Positions 9,252 to 17,975 of a DNA stretch of 64,000 nucleotides are shown piece after piece. Origin of the DNA: Maricaulis sp965242785 (GTDB lineage: Bacteria > Pseudomonadota > Alphaproteobacteria > Caulobacterales > Maricaulaceae). The position numbers and the translations under genes were made by a program. Position 1 is the first letter of the stretch, and the number at the start of each line of letters is the position of its first letter. Under the pieces are notes generated by a model. It was not told where the DNA came from. It ran no database searches and saw nothing but the letters and a program-made list of their open reading frames with translations. The DNA is taken from assembly GCA_965242785.1 (NCBI GenBank), contig CBDETA010000004.1, positions 1,116,001-1,180,000 of the forward strand. The letters are read 5' to 3'.

Positions 9252-10295
9252 ATGACTGACAATCTTTTTCGGGAATATCGTGCTCGGGCGCCTTTGCGCC
9301 TCGGATTTGGAGGCGGGGGCACTGACGTGTCACCCTACTGCGATCAATATGGAGGGCTCGTACTGAACGCGACTATTAATAGGTTTGCGTTCGCTTCGGC
9401 AACTCCGCATCCAGCGGGCCTGATATCTTTCGAAGCCAAGGACCTGGGCGTATGTTGGGAAGGTTCCTTCTCCGACATCGACAACGTCCCTGGCAAGCTC
9501 ACGCTACTCAGTGGGGTCTACAAGCGATTGGTCGCTGACTATAATAGCGGGGTACCGGTTCCCATGCGGCTCGTCACCCATGCGGATGCCCCGGCCGGCT
9601 CGGGATTGGGCACATCTTCCTCTCTGGTCGTCGCGTTGGTCGATTGTCTTCGGTCGGCGATGGGAATTCCATTGGGAACTTATGATGTGGCTCATCTGGC
9701 GTTTGAGATCGAAAGGATTGATCTTGGGCTTTCCGGAGGCAGACAAGACCAGTACGCGGCGGCATTTGGCGGGGTTAACTTTTTAGAGTTTTACGAAGAT
9801 GAGCGTGTGATTGTGAATCCGCTCCGGATCGATCGAAGGACGCTAAACGAGCTAGAATCAAGCTTGGTGATATACTTCACCGGTGTATCAAGGTCCTCGG
9901 CTGCAATTATCGAAAAACAGTCGAGTAACATCCAAAAGAATAAGGTCTCGTCGATTGAAGCTCTTCATTCGCTGAAGGCTGACGCAGTCAAGATGAAAGA
10001 GGCGTTGTTGCGCGGGCAGGTCACTCGGCTCGCGGAACTCCTTGCGCATAGCTGGGCGGACAAAAAACGTATCTCGGCGTCGATAACGTCACCAGGAATC
10101 GATGAGGCCTATGAGTGCGCAATGGCCAATGGCGCGTTGGGAGGCAAAGTGTCGGGCGCAGGGGGGGGCGGCTTTATGATGTTCCTGGTCCGGCCAGAGT
10201 TGCGTCCCCAGTTCCTGACCGCGATGGCCGCCTGTGGTGGGCGTGCTGAAACAGTCACCCTGACTGAAAAGGGGGTAGAGAGTTGGCGCGTGTAG
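9252..10295 (+). CDS. hddA: GHMP kinase, D-glycero-D-manno-heptose 7-phosphate kinase-like (HddA)
   Basis: Cytoplasmic sugar kinase of the GHMP family, probably phosphorylating C1 of heptose 7-phosphate. The N-terminal signature APLRLGFGGGGTDVSPY is characteristic of HddA and related fucokinase-like enzymes. The ATP loop DAPAGSGLGTSSSLVVAL and the C-terminal GKVSGAGGGGFMMFLV loop complete the three GHMP motifs. The length from the ATG at 9252 is 347 residues, usual for the family; an in-frame ATG at 9210 would add 14 residues. GGACGGAGG lies upstream but is rather far from this ATG. The gene overlaps the start of the nucleotidyltransferase gene by 13 bases. Substrate assignment comes from the HddC- and GmhB-like genes nearby; no GmhA isomerase is in the window. 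Confidence 0.85.
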   Translation: MTDNLFREYRARAPLRLGFGGGGTDVSPYCDQYGGLVLNATINRFAFASATPHPAGLISFEAKDLGVCWEGSFSDIDNVPGKLTLLSGVYKRLVADYNSGVPVPMRLVTHADAPAGSGLGTSSSLVVALVDCLRSAMGIPLGTYDVAHLAFEIERIDLGLSGGRQDQYAAAFGGVNFLEFYEDERVIVNPLRIDRRTLNELESSLVIYFTGVSRSSAAIIEKQSSNIQKNKVSSIEALHSLKADAVKMKEALLRGQVTRLAELLAHSWADKKRISASITSPGIDEAYECAMANGALGGKVSGAGGGGFMMFLVRPELRPQFLTAMAACGGRAETVTLTEKGVESWRV

Positions 10296-11020
10296 AGGCC
10301 GGGCCATGCCGGCAAGCAATCGTTCTGGCGGGGGGGCTTGGTACGCGCTTGCGCTCGGAGGTTCAAGATGTGCCCAAGCCAATGGCGATGGTCGGTGGGC
10401 GTCCATTCTTAGAGTATCTGCTCGTCTCGCTGGCGAATGAGGGTGTTACGCGGGTCGTGCTCTCGACAGGCTATATGCATGAGGTGATCCGCGCGCATTT
10501 CGGGGACAAGTTTGCGGAAGTGGACCTGGTGTACTCTGTGGAGAGCCAGCGGTTGGGCACGGGTGGCGGGCTTGCTCTGGCGAGCCGCTATCTCGAGTCC
10601 GGGCCAACCTTCATGCTGAATGGCGACTCCTTTTTGGCTGCTAGTGTTGAGGCGCTCTTTACGCACTGGCAGAAGCATACCGCGAGTTGTGGGATCTATG
10701 TTCGGTCCGTGCCCTCTGTGGAATCGTTCGGATCCTGCACCATTGAAGATGGCAAGCTGGTGAAATTCGAAGAAAAATCAGCCAAAGGGTCGGGTCTGGT
10801 CAACGCCGGGGTATACGTCGCAACAGAAGATTTCCTGCGTGCTCTTCCTGCGAATCGGCCATTTTCGTTCGAATCAGAAACTCTCTCTTCTGGACGACAT
10901 AAAATTTCCGCCCTTGAAACAGATGCGCCGTTTATTGATATAGGAGTTCCTGAAAGGTTTCACATGGCTCAAACGTTGATGCCCCAGCTGGTACCAATTG
11001 GGGGGGGCAATGCGGGCTAG
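10283..11020 (+). CDS. hddC: Sugar-1-phosphate nucleotidyltransferase, HddC-like
   Basis: A 245-residue left-handed-parallel-repeat-free nucleotidyltransferase, likely making GDP-D-glycero-alpha-D-manno-heptose from heptose 1-phosphate and GTP. Visible are QAIVLAGGLGTRLRSEVQDVPKPM (in two pieces AIVLAGGLGTRLRS and VPKPMAMVGGRPFLEYLL), LNGDSFLA for the metal-binding Asp, and FEEKS and NAGVYV in the sugar pocket. The only suitable start is TTG at 10283, backed by AAAAGGGGG eight bases upstream and by the 13-base overlap with hddA, which implies translational coupling. GTP preference follows from the HddA/HddC pairing and is not visible directly. The end of the gene (10860-10980) becomes AT-richer. 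Confidence 0.83.
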   Translation: MARVEAGPCRQAIVLAGGLGTRLRSEVQDVPKPMAMVGGRPFLEYLLVSLANEGVTRVVLSTGYMHEVIRAHFGDKFAEVDLVYSVESQRLGTGGGLALASRYLESGPTFMLNGDSFLAASVEALFTHWQKHTASCGIYVRSVPSVESFGSCTIEDGKLVKFEEKSAKGSGLVNAGVYVATEDFLRALPANRPFSFESETLSSGRHKISALETDAPFIDIGVPERFHMAQTLMPQLVPIGGGNAG

Positions 11021-11094
11021 AGTAGCTTGGTGGAGCGTTGCCACCATGGGCTCACCGCTCTTAAATTCCAAAGGCATTTTGGGAAGGATGATAG

Positions 11095-12012
11095 ATGAGT
11101 GATCCCCGCCAAACTAAGCGTCAATCTACCTTATGGATAGACCATAGCGACGCGCTAAGTAGAAACCAACAAAGTTCGGCCAGCGACGTATTGAAGAACG
11201 CGGCTACTTCAATCATACGTGATGGTATTGTATTCTTCGAGCAAGTTGTTGAAAAAGATCTGTGTCAAGAAGTAATCGCTGACTATAAAAAATTTACATC
11301 TGACAACAAAGAATTTGTAGACCTAAATCGTGATGAATTGGGTCGCGAAAAACGGCTGGTAAACTTCCATTTAAAGAGCGAGGCAGCTTCAAAAATTGCG
11401 ACCAACCCAATTCTGATGGAATTTCTCGATTATATCTACGACGAAGAGGCAGGGCCGTACACGTCTCTAACTTTCAAGTATGGAACTCAGCAGCCAATCC
11501 ACCGGGATACGCCACATTTCTCCACCTGGCCGCTGGGGCGATTCAATGGCGTGTGGGTCGCGTTGGAAGACATATCTCCGGATGCTGGGCCGCTGATGTA
11601 TCATCCGGGGGGCCACCGTTTCGTTATTGACCAACACGAAATCTGGCAACATGTGCAGGCTCAAAACCCGGGCGCTCCTATGCAGGAGGCTGTGGATATG
11701 GCCTTGGAAGTATACAATGGCCGGGTCATTGATTGGTCCAAGCAGGCTGGGGAGCCTGTGGTTGTTCCGCCTCTCCGGCAGGGGGATGCCGTGGTTTGGC
11801 ATGCGGAGCTTCCGCATGGGGGGAGTCCTGCGTTGAACCCGATGGCGACGCGTTTCAGCATGGTCACGCACTGTGCCCCGGTATCAACGCAGGTTCATCA
11901 GCATCCTGATTTTTTCCGACATGTAGGTCCGGAGGGGCCGGCGCCGCGCTACGGCTATGAGGATGCGCATGGACGCAAAGTCGCCGTCGCGGGAGATGTC
12001 AGCTTCATGTAG
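11095..12012 (+). CDS. Phytanoyl-CoA dioxygenase (PhyH)-family Fe(II)/2-oxoglutarate oxygenase
   Basis: A 305-residue non-haem iron oxygenase. The facial triad is H136-x-D138 (in IHRDTPHF) and H241 (in ELPHGGSP), with R253 (ATRFSMVTH) placed to hold 2-oxoglutarate. GPLMYHPGGHR between them is typical of the PhyH fold. The substrate is unknown; placed in a glycan locus next to heptose genes, it could hydroxylate or dehydrogenate a sugar or an attached group. The first 350 bases are very AT-rich against a GC-rich 3' half, suggesting that the gene is imported or mosaic. It ends just before the decayed insertion sequence. Start ATG at 11095 follows GGAAGGATG. Confidence 0.82.
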   Translation: MSDPRQTKRQSTLWIDHSDALSRNQQSSASDVLKNAATSIIRDGIVFFEQVVEKDLCQEVIADYKKFTSDNKEFVDLNRDELGREKRLVNFHLKSEAASKIATNPILMEFLDYIYDEEAGPYTSLTFKYGTQQPIHRDTPHFSTWPLGRFNGVWVALEDISPDAGPLMYHPGGHRFVIDQHEIWQHVQAQNPGAPMQEAVDMALEVYNGRVIDWSKQAGEPVVVPPLRQGDAVVWHAELPHGGSPALNPMATRFSMVTHCAPVSTQVHQHPDFFRHVGPEGPAPRYGYEDAHGRKVAVAGDVSFM

Positions 12013-12223
12013 GCTCGGGAAGGCTATTAGGGATTGGTGGGACTTGCAGCGGTTGTCGACGCGGCCAGCGCTCTCATTCGTGCCGATCGCATCGGCGCGG
12101 GTGTTCCGATCGCCCATCTGGACCGCGGGGTCTGACGGGAGCTTCCAAGGCGCCCCAGCCTAACCTGAGCCTCGGAGGGGCCCGCATCGAAATTGAGAGT
12201 CTGTCTTGCTAGGAGACGGATCC
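12013..12223. other. Non-coding remnant before the IS3 element
   Basis: No full gene is seen here. A 32-codon open stretch from GTG 12037 to TGA 12135 has normal high-GC codon character (ALIRADRIGAGVPIAHLDRG) and could be the tail of a gene removed by the insertion, but it is too short to name. The left inverted repeat of the insertion sequence should lie in the second half and could not be placed by eye. Confidence 0.5.
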
Positions 12224-13300
12224 ATGCGAAGGTGTAGATAGTAAGAGCAGCAGATATTCGCGACCCTGGCTGAACAGGAGCTCGGTCGGACGACAAGTGG
12301 AATGTGCCGGGGGGCACGGCATCTGTCAGAATAACTTCAATCGCTGGAAAGCAAAGCTAGGCGGCATGGAAGTGCCGGATGCCCGAAAGCTCAGATCGCT
12401 TGAGGTCGAGAATGCGTGCCTCAAGCGCCACACGGCCGTGCCAATGCTGGACAATACGGTTCTCAAAGATCCTCTAGGAAAGTTCTCGCGACGCGCGGGC
12501 AAAGGCGAACAGCCGCGCTTGAAGCGACTTGGGATCTTGATCTGTCCCAGTGCCGCGCCTGTCAGCTGGTACGCGTTGATCATAAAACGTTCCGCCCAAA
12601 GCGATCGTCCGACAATGCGTGGATCCGTATGCGCATGCCGACCATCGCCGCCATTCGCCGGCGGATCGACTATCGACGCATCGATCTGATGCTGGAACGC
12701 GAGCGTGTTGTGATGAACCTCAAGAACCTGCGCCGGCTCTACAAAAAGGGCCCGGCGGCAAAGCGGTGCGAGGGCCGCTAGCGCACCATGGAAACGTGCA
12801 GACCGATACAGGCCCGCTCGGGGCCGGGTCAGTGCCGGGGCCTGGACTTTCTGTTCGACGTGCTCTGTGAGGCCTACCGTACGCGTGTACTCGCCGTGAT
12901 CGTTGACCTCAAGCGCGATGATTTCGGACACCTCGATCTTGGGACTGCGTGTGGCGCGCGAGGTGGACACATGGATAACGCCTTAAGGCAAGTCTGAGCA
13001 GATCGTCTGAAACTACGGCCCCGAGCTCACTTCCAGGGCGATCCGTGCCTAGCAGAATGAAACCGGAGTTGGCTGGCACTACAGCACGCCGGACAAGCCG
13101 CTGAAGAACGCCTTCGTCGAGAGCTTCAATGGCCGCTTCCGCGAAGCATACCTCAACGAAGAGGTCCTTGAGAGCTTGGCCCATGCCCACCGTGTCATTG
13201 CCCTCGGGCGCCACGAACAAAACCAAATCCGGCCACACGCCGCCCGCGGCGGCGCGACACCTGCAAGGGAACGCCGTTCTCCCGAGTTGATCGAAGGTCC
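12224..13300 (+). mobile_element. Decayed IS3-family insertion sequence (orfA and orfB remnants)
   Basis: Transposase remnants in several frames. The orfA piece begins at ATG 12224 (M-R-R-C-R, then two stops), shifts frame near 12310 and continues as FNRWKAKLGGMEVPDARKL ... LEVENACLKR ... MLDNTVLKD, the IS3 orfA helix-turn-helix and leucine-zipper region. The orfB piece shows QCRACQLVRVDHKTFRP, IRRRIDYRRIDLMLERE and NLRRLYKKG (12560-12770), then LDFLFDVLCEAYRTRVLAVIVD (12840-12905; read as LDFLFDVL and RTRVLAVIVD), and NAFVESFNGRFREAYLNEE with RPHAARGGATPARERR (13100-13275) in other frames. At least two shifts and several stops rule out an active transposase. The ends and target duplication were not found. 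Confidence 0.85.
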
Positions 13301-13491
13301 AGCTCGCAGCGCTATCGCCAAGCTTCAATCATCAGATATCAAATCGGAAGGCTCCCAAGAACACTGTTGGTGTCGTGGGGCTTACGACACCGTGAAGGGC
13401 ACCCGGGCCTCAAAACTCAGGCCTGTGCCCTGGGGGGACTCAGGGCGGCGGCTAAGCTTTGCCCAAACCTAACCGCCGCCCCGCCGGCTTC
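13301..13491. other. Spacer between IS remnant and minus-strand sugar genes
   Basis: No gene is visible. A GC-rich stretch at 13380-13470 has partial symmetry (GGGGCTTACGACACC against the preceding GGTGTCGTGGGG; 13369-13394, a hairpin of roughly ten pairs), which could terminate transcription from either side or be part of an old IS end. No T-tract of note follows it. Confidence 0.4.
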
Positions 13492-14499
13492 TTAGCGTAC
13501 CAGTCGTACCGCTCCATCGCGTACCTGCTCACGCCAGTAATTCAGTAGGTCATTCATGGTGGTTTCAAACGGAATCTCCGGCTTCCAGCCGGTGTGCTCT
13601 CGAAACTTTCTAGTGTCGGGAACTTGGAGATCTGCATCGATCGGCCGCAGACGCTCAGGATCCTCTTCAACTGAGATGTTTGAGGTGTGGGAGCACGATA
13701 TCAAATAATTAAGCATCTCTTTAATTGTGCAGGTGTAATCGCCACCGATGTTGTAGTACTGTCCAGCAATCGGGTTTTTTGTCACCAGCATGTAATATGC
13801 TCGCACAGCATCTCGCACATCTGCAAATGTCCGGAGGCTTTCCAAGTTCCCAACCTTAATGACGGGCGGGATTATATTGGCCTCAATCAGCGCAATTTGT
13901 TTGGCGAACGAAGATTCAGCAAACACATCCCCCCGGCGGGGACCCGTGTGAGTGAACATCCGTGTTGTCATCACTTTCATATTGTACGCCTCGCCGTAGA
14001 AGCGGCCAATAAGATCTGTCCCGACCTTGGAAATCGCATAAGGCGACGCGGGATGGAACGAGCACTCCTCATTAATGGGAAGCTTTTCCTTGGGTACGCG
14101 GCCAAACACCTCTGAAGAAGCGCACACATGTATGACCGCATCCGGAACGAAGCGGCGGCAGGCCTCTAGCAGGCGGCTCGTGCCCTCCACATTGGTGTCG
14201 TAGGTCTCAATCGGTGCGTCGAAAGACGTCTTTGGATATGATTGTGCAGCCAAATGAAACACATAGTCGGGCCGCGTTTTCTCTACCGCGTGGTACAGCG
14301 AATCAGAATCACGCAAATCTCCATGGACAAGGCTCACGCGATCTTTGGCATTTATTCGGTCGGCAAGGTGGCGAATATTATCCATGGGGCTCCGCCACCG
14401 AGCCATGCCCACAATGTCCCAATCCGTTTCCTCTAGAAGGAAATCCGTCAAATGGGAGCCAACCATACCGGTAATTCCGGTAATCATCGCCTTAGTCAT
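13492..14499 (-). CDS. NAD(P)-dependent sugar-nucleotide 4,6-dehydratase, GDP-mannose 4,6-dehydratase-like
   Basis: Extended short-chain dehydrogenase of 335 residues, closest in layout to GDP-mannose 4,6-dehydratase (Gmd) and its GDP-heptose relative DmhA. The cofactor loop TGITGMVGSHL is at the N-terminus, with HLAAQSYPKTSFD, CASSEVFGRVPKEKLP and the catalytic SPYAISKVGTD (Y-x3-K). The ATG at 14499 is preceded by AGAGG at suitable spacing; the longer frame to 14544 runs into the neighbouring gene. The upstream reductase gene ends five bases before this start, so the two form an operon. With HddA, HddC and GmhB nearby the substrate may be GDP-D-glycero-D-manno-heptose, but GDP-mannose (manC is present at 44 kb) is equally possible. 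Confidence 0.85.
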   Translation of the reverse strand: MTKAMITGITGMVGSHLTDFLLEETDWDIVGMARWRSPMDNIRHLADRINAKDRVSLVHGDLRDSDSLYHAVEKTRPDYVFHLAAQSYPKTSFDAPIETYDTNVEGTSRLLEACRRFVPDAVIHVCASSEVFGRVPKEKLPINEECSFHPASPYAISKVGTDLIGRFYGEAYNMKVMTTRMFTHTGPRRGDVFAESSFAKQIALIEANIIPPVIKVGNLESLRTFADVRDAVRAYYMLVTKNPIAGQYYNIGGDYTCTIKEMLNYLISCSHTSNISVEEDPERLRPIDADLQVPDTRKFREHTGWKPEIPFETTMNDLLNYWREQVRDGAVRLVR

Positions 14500-14504
14500 A
14501 CTTC

Positions 14505-15380
14505 TTAGACCTCTTTCGATTGATTGCTGGATTCCAGCATCCATTTAAGTGTATCGCGTAACGAAAACCTTGGCGCATGACCTAATGAGTGGGCTCGCTG
14601 AGCTGAACACGCCTGGTACTTGATATCTGAGCCCCGGATAAATCGAGAATTGACTCTAAACTCCGGCGAATGGCCAGTTAGATCTGTCAGCGTTTGTGCC
14701 ACGTCTCTCAGGCTCGTTGCATGTCCCGATGATACATTCACGGCTCTCAATGAGTTGCCGCGGGCTTGTATGATCCGGTACACGATGTCCGCCGCATCCC
14801 TCACGTCAATAAAGTCGCGTGACACCTCCATGTCGCCGACCTCAATCACTTGCTCTTTGCGAGCGTATGCGCGAACAAATTTGGGAATTACATAGATCGG
14901 CTTTTGTCCCACACCGGTACAATTTGACGGGCGGGCTACAACCAGATCAAGTTTAGCACTATGCCATCGACACAGCATTTCGCCCAGAAATTTGGAGGCT
15001 CCGTAATGATTGACGGGAGAGCAGGCGCTGTCCTCATCAATATTGCTGCCTGGCGCGTCGCCATAGACACTGGTGGCGCTTACGTAGAGGAAACGCCCGG
15101 GTAGTCCGACTGCGCTGCAGTCGCCAGCCAAGCGTTCCGGGAGCAAAGCGTTTACCTCGTAAAACTCTAAGCGAGAGTCCGAGGAGGGTTGTGACAAGGC
15201 GGCGAGATGAACAACATCCTCAACGTTGTGCTCAGAAATAAAATCACGAAAGCGATCGGAATCTAGCAAAGTTGATCGTGGGACTGACACCACGTGACGG
15301 CCGGCGTCGACGAGACGTCGGTGAATGTAACCACCGAGAAATCCGGACGCCCCGGTTAAAGCGACAACTTGGTGGGCCAC
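14505..15380 (-). CDS. NAD-dependent epimerase/reductase (SDR), RMD/DmhB-like
   Basis: Extended SDR enzyme of 291 residues. TGASGFLGGYI is the Rossmann glycine loop, HLAALSQPSSDSR follows, SATSVYGDAPG gives the catalytic Ser/Thr region and HYGASKFLGEML the Y-x3-K pair. This looks like the 4-keto reductase or epimerase that would act after the dehydratase encoded immediately downstream, giving a GDP-6-deoxy-hexose or -heptose. I chose GTG 15380, preceded by TGGGGGAAAT, because it starts just before the first beta strand; the alternative TTG at 15437 has no ribosome site. Stereochemistry cannot be read. Confidence 0.82.
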   Translation of the reverse strand: MAHQVVALTGASGFLGGYIHRRLVDAGRHVVSVPRSTLLDSDRFRDFISEHNVEDVVHLAALSQPSSDSRLEFYEVNALLPERLAGDCSAVGLPGRFLYVSATSVYGDAPGSNIDEDSACSPVNHYGASKFLGEMLCRWHSAKLDLVVARPSNCTGVGQKPIYVIPKFVRAYARKEQVIEVGDMEVSRDFIDVRDAADIVYRIIQARGNSLRAVNVSSGHATSLRDVAQTLTDLTGHSPEFRVNSRFIRGSDIKYQACSAQRAHSLGHAPRFSLRDTLKWMLESSNQSKEV

Positions 15381-15713
15381 ATTTCCCCCATCTGTGAGCT
15401 GCGCGTTGCGCTGTTGGAGCGGTTTTGAACGTCGCAAGGGCCGCTCTCTATATGGCGAAAAGAATAAACGGGGCGTGGCTTCAGGACCACCGAAAGATGC
15501 ATATGTAAGCCATTGTAGGTGGGGCGAAGATACGAAAACTGGCCGAGCGTTAAGCGTGTTTCAGGTTGTGTTTTCGTGACCCACCAGCCTATCGGCGATA
15601 GCAGTTCGGGCGTGCACCTTCCCGGCAGTTTGCGGCTATGAAAGGTGGGTTAGGGGCCACCAAGACAATTCTCGCAGCTTCTGCCGCATGATGCCCTTGG
15701 CTCAGGTCGGCGG
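15381..15713. other. 333-base spacer between two minus-strand genes
   Basis: No convincing gene. The stretch must carry the promoter of the minus-strand dehydratase/reductase operon near its left end and the 3' trailer of the AGE epimerase gene at its right end. No intrinsic terminator with a T-tract and no recognisable RNA is seen. Confidence 0.5.
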
Positions 15714-16907
15714 TCACGCCGGAGACATTCTGGCACTCTCTTTGACGGCTGTCGGCTTCTCACTTCCATCCGTTACTCGCAGAAATTCCGAGAAGGCCAG
15801 AAAAATGTGATAAAGCGTTGTACTAGGTACGAAGGTCGATGTGCCTTCACCGCGCTCGTCGAGTTGGTCCATCCAGGTTCCTGGGGTGGTTGAACGAAGA
15901 TAGTGTTCAAATATGCGCTCGACTGTTTTGGCCGCATTGGCGAGAGCTTCCCGTTCGCCGAGTTCATAGAGGGCCAAGTAGGCTTTTGCGGCCTCCGTCT
16001 GCGGCCAGCTGCGCATGCTTTTTGATGTCTGTGATCCGCTAATGGAGCAGCCGTCAACGACCAAGCCGTTGCTCTGGCAGTAACCCATTCGCCGCGCGGT
16101 CTCAGTGAGGCGGCGGGCGATATCGGTATGATTGTCTCCGCCGAGTGCAGACAATCGGACCAAAAGCCATGCCCACTCGAACTGGTGGCCAGGCTCAACC
16201 CGTTGATTGTTGAAATCGTCAATAGCCGTCAGGTCGTCGCTAAAAAGTTCCGGGAGATTGCCGCGCTCGGCGCAAAAAAAATGGTTTCGGAACAGGGAGG
16301 CGACCTCGTTGGCCTCGGTTAGCCAGGTCCTGTCACCGCTGGCTTCATAAAGGGCCAAGAGCGCCTCTAGCCAGTGCATGTGAGGGTTCTGCTGACGCGG
16401 CCCCTGCGCATCATCCCAATTCTTCAGACCAAGCCCCGAGGGGTGCGCGAGTCTCGTTTGGGTGAAGCTTACCGTTTCTGCTGCCAGCTCCAAGGCACCG
16501 GAATAGGGGCGCGCCTTGCCAAGCCATGCAAGCCCAAAAACAGCGAAGGCTTGGTCATAAAGATCGACCGTATCATCGAGCAATTGGCCGGTCCGGCTGA
16601 CCGAGCGAACCCAACGCCCTCCTCCAGCGTGAAAGTGCGACCGAAAGAACTGAAAGCCTCGCTCCGCAGTTTCCGCATAGCTCTCATCCTTAAACACCTG
16701 AGAGGCGTGCGAAAAAACATAAATCTGACGCGCCTGCGCGCGAGCTCGCTTAAATCCCGGATCACAAAACGCGCCATCCAGATTGAGGCGCTCTGCAAAG
16801 CCCAGCGCGCCATCCATGCCAGCGTCCGCCCAGAGCGGCAGTGCCTCCTGCGTTAGCCAATCTAGTATTTTCATTCTGGTTTGCAGGACCGAAGGGGTGG
16901 GCGTCAT
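15714..16907 (-). CDS. AGE-family sugar epimerase/isomerase (first paralogue)
   Basis: A 397-residue alpha/alpha-barrel enzyme of the N-acylglucosamine 2-epimerase family, which also contains mannose isomerases and mannose-6-phosphate isomerase-like proteins. Diagnostic blocks are RARAQARQIYVFSHA, DLYDQAFAVFGLAW, RQQNPHMHWLEALLALYE, RVEPGHQFEWAWLL (catalytic His regions) and RSWPQTEAAKAYLA. The second paralogue at 46197-47354 shares these blocks in order. Interconversion of a hexose or hexose phosphate for nucleotide-sugar supply is likely, and the exact substrate is open. The start ATG at 16907 lacks a clear ribosome site; ATG 16874 is an alternative. It is separated from the rhamnose operon by a divergent promoter region of about 190 bases. 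Confidence 0.87.
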   Translation of the reverse strand: MTPTPSVLQTRMKILDWLTQEALPLWADAGMDGALGFAERLNLDGAFCDPGFKRARAQARQIYVFSHASQVFKDESYAETAERGFQFFRSHFHAGGGRWVRSVSRTGQLLDDTVDLYDQAFAVFGLAWLGKARPYSGALELAAETVSFTQTRLAHPSGLGLKNWDDAQGPRQQNPHMHWLEALLALYEASGDRTWLTEANEVASLFRNHFFCAERGNLPELFSDDLTAIDDFNNQRVEPGHQFEWAWLLVRLSALGGDNHTDIARRLTETARRMGYCQSNGLVVDGCSISGSQTSKSMRSWPQTEAAKAYLALYELGEREALANAAKTVERIFEHYLRSTTPGTWMDQLDERGEGTSTFVPSTTLYHIFLAFSEFLRVTDGSEKPTAVKESARMSPA

Positions 16908-17096
16908 TGGGACCGAACCGTCGCTAGGGTGGACTTCAGATGGCTGATTGATGCAGCCTGATGGCTCCTAACAGATCACCCGCATAGGCGGAAGCTTGTG
17001 TGTGTAGTAATCGTATTTTCAATTCACTCGATTGGTGGTTGAGTGAAAAGAGGGTGGGTGGCACGGGCGTGCCTCCAGGAGACGGTTGGTGGCCTT

Positions 17097-17936
17097 ATGT
17101 TTCAACGATTTAATGACAGTGGGAAGTTCCTGGCATTCTATCAGGACATGTATGCGTCCTTTAAGGCCATCGATGGATGGCTAGCCGAACAGAATAAACT
17201 CACGATTTATTGCCCTGCGCGAGAAGGGGCCTGTGAGGTTCAGCAGATCGGTGGGGGTTGGTTGGGGCAAAATCCGCACCTTCGGGAGGGATTGCTGTGC
17301 GAGTGTGGCCTCAACAATCGTTCCCGCTTGATGCTCTCGTTTGTGAAACTTGCAGCAAAGCGTGACCCGAAGGACGCTAAAGTTGCTGTTTTTGAGACGG
17401 GCACCCCGCTGGTAGCAGCCCTTGAGGCTTCCGGTTTTCAAGTCTTCCCGTCTGCCTACCATCCCGAAAGCGATAGGCGAGACCACCAAGACATGACTGC
17501 TACGACATATGATTCCGAACAATTCGACATTGTAATTCACAACGACGTTCTTGAGCATATTCCCGAGTACGAAGTTGCTTTGCGGGACAATTTTCGAATA
17601 TTGAAGAGTGGTGGCACTTTGATTTTTACGGCTCCGATATTCGCCATGGAAAAGACTGTCGTGCGCGCGACGGTCAATGCTGGCGAAATAATCCATCATT
17701 TGGAGCCGGAGTACCATGGGGACCCCTTAAATCCTCAGGGTATTTTGGCGTTCTATAATTTTGGTGCCGACCTATTAAATCAAATGAAAGGGGTAGGCTT
17801 TCGCGAGCCTGAGTTTTGGATTGATTGTGACCCGCTGAAGGGGTTCTCTACCAACAACCATCCAGTCAGGACGAGACGCGATGGCTCTGAATTTGGCAAC
17901 ATGTTGCCCTGCGGGATGGTCGCGCAAAAGAAATGA
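17097..17936 (+). CDS. Methyltransferase-like protein with Cys4 motif (first of two)
   Basis: A 279-residue protein combining an N-terminal Cys cluster (YCPAREGACEVQ, then LCECGLNNRSR, a probable zinc ribbon) with a class I methyltransferase core. The core shows FDIVIHNDVLEHIPEYEVAL and LKSGGTLIFTAPIF (motifs IV and VI), but the SAM loop (VAVFETGTPLVAALEASG) is not canonical. The gene at 23692-24378 has the same architecture and closing block (F-x-F/Y-N/E-F-G-A-D ... G-F-R). It lies 39 bases upstream of rfbC and is probably co-transcribed with the rhamnose genes. The ATG at 17097 is used; GTG 17043 would add 18 residues. The role is unknown; methylation of a sugar is the simplest guess. Confidence 0.72.
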   Translation: MFQRFNDSGKFLAFYQDMYASFKAIDGWLAEQNKLTIYCPAREGACEVQQIGGGWLGQNPHLREGLLCECGLNNRSRLMLSFVKLAAKRDPKDAKVAVFETGTPLVAALEASGFQVFPSAYHPESDRRDHQDMTATTYDSEQFDIVIHNDVLEHIPEYEVALRDNFRILKSGGTLIFTAPIFAMEKTVVRATVNAGEIIHHLEPEYHGDPLNPQGILAFYNFGADLLNQMKGVGFREPEFWIDCDPLKGFSTNNHPVRTRRDGSEFGNMLPCGMVAQKK

Positions 17937-17975
17937 AGCTGCATTCACGGGCAAGCAACTCGAAAAGGCAAAGTG

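Noticed and set aside
12297..12689. Frame of 130 codons as an independent gene
   Set aside because: Its first half is orfA of an IS3 element and its second half is out of frame with orfB, so it is part of a pseudogene.
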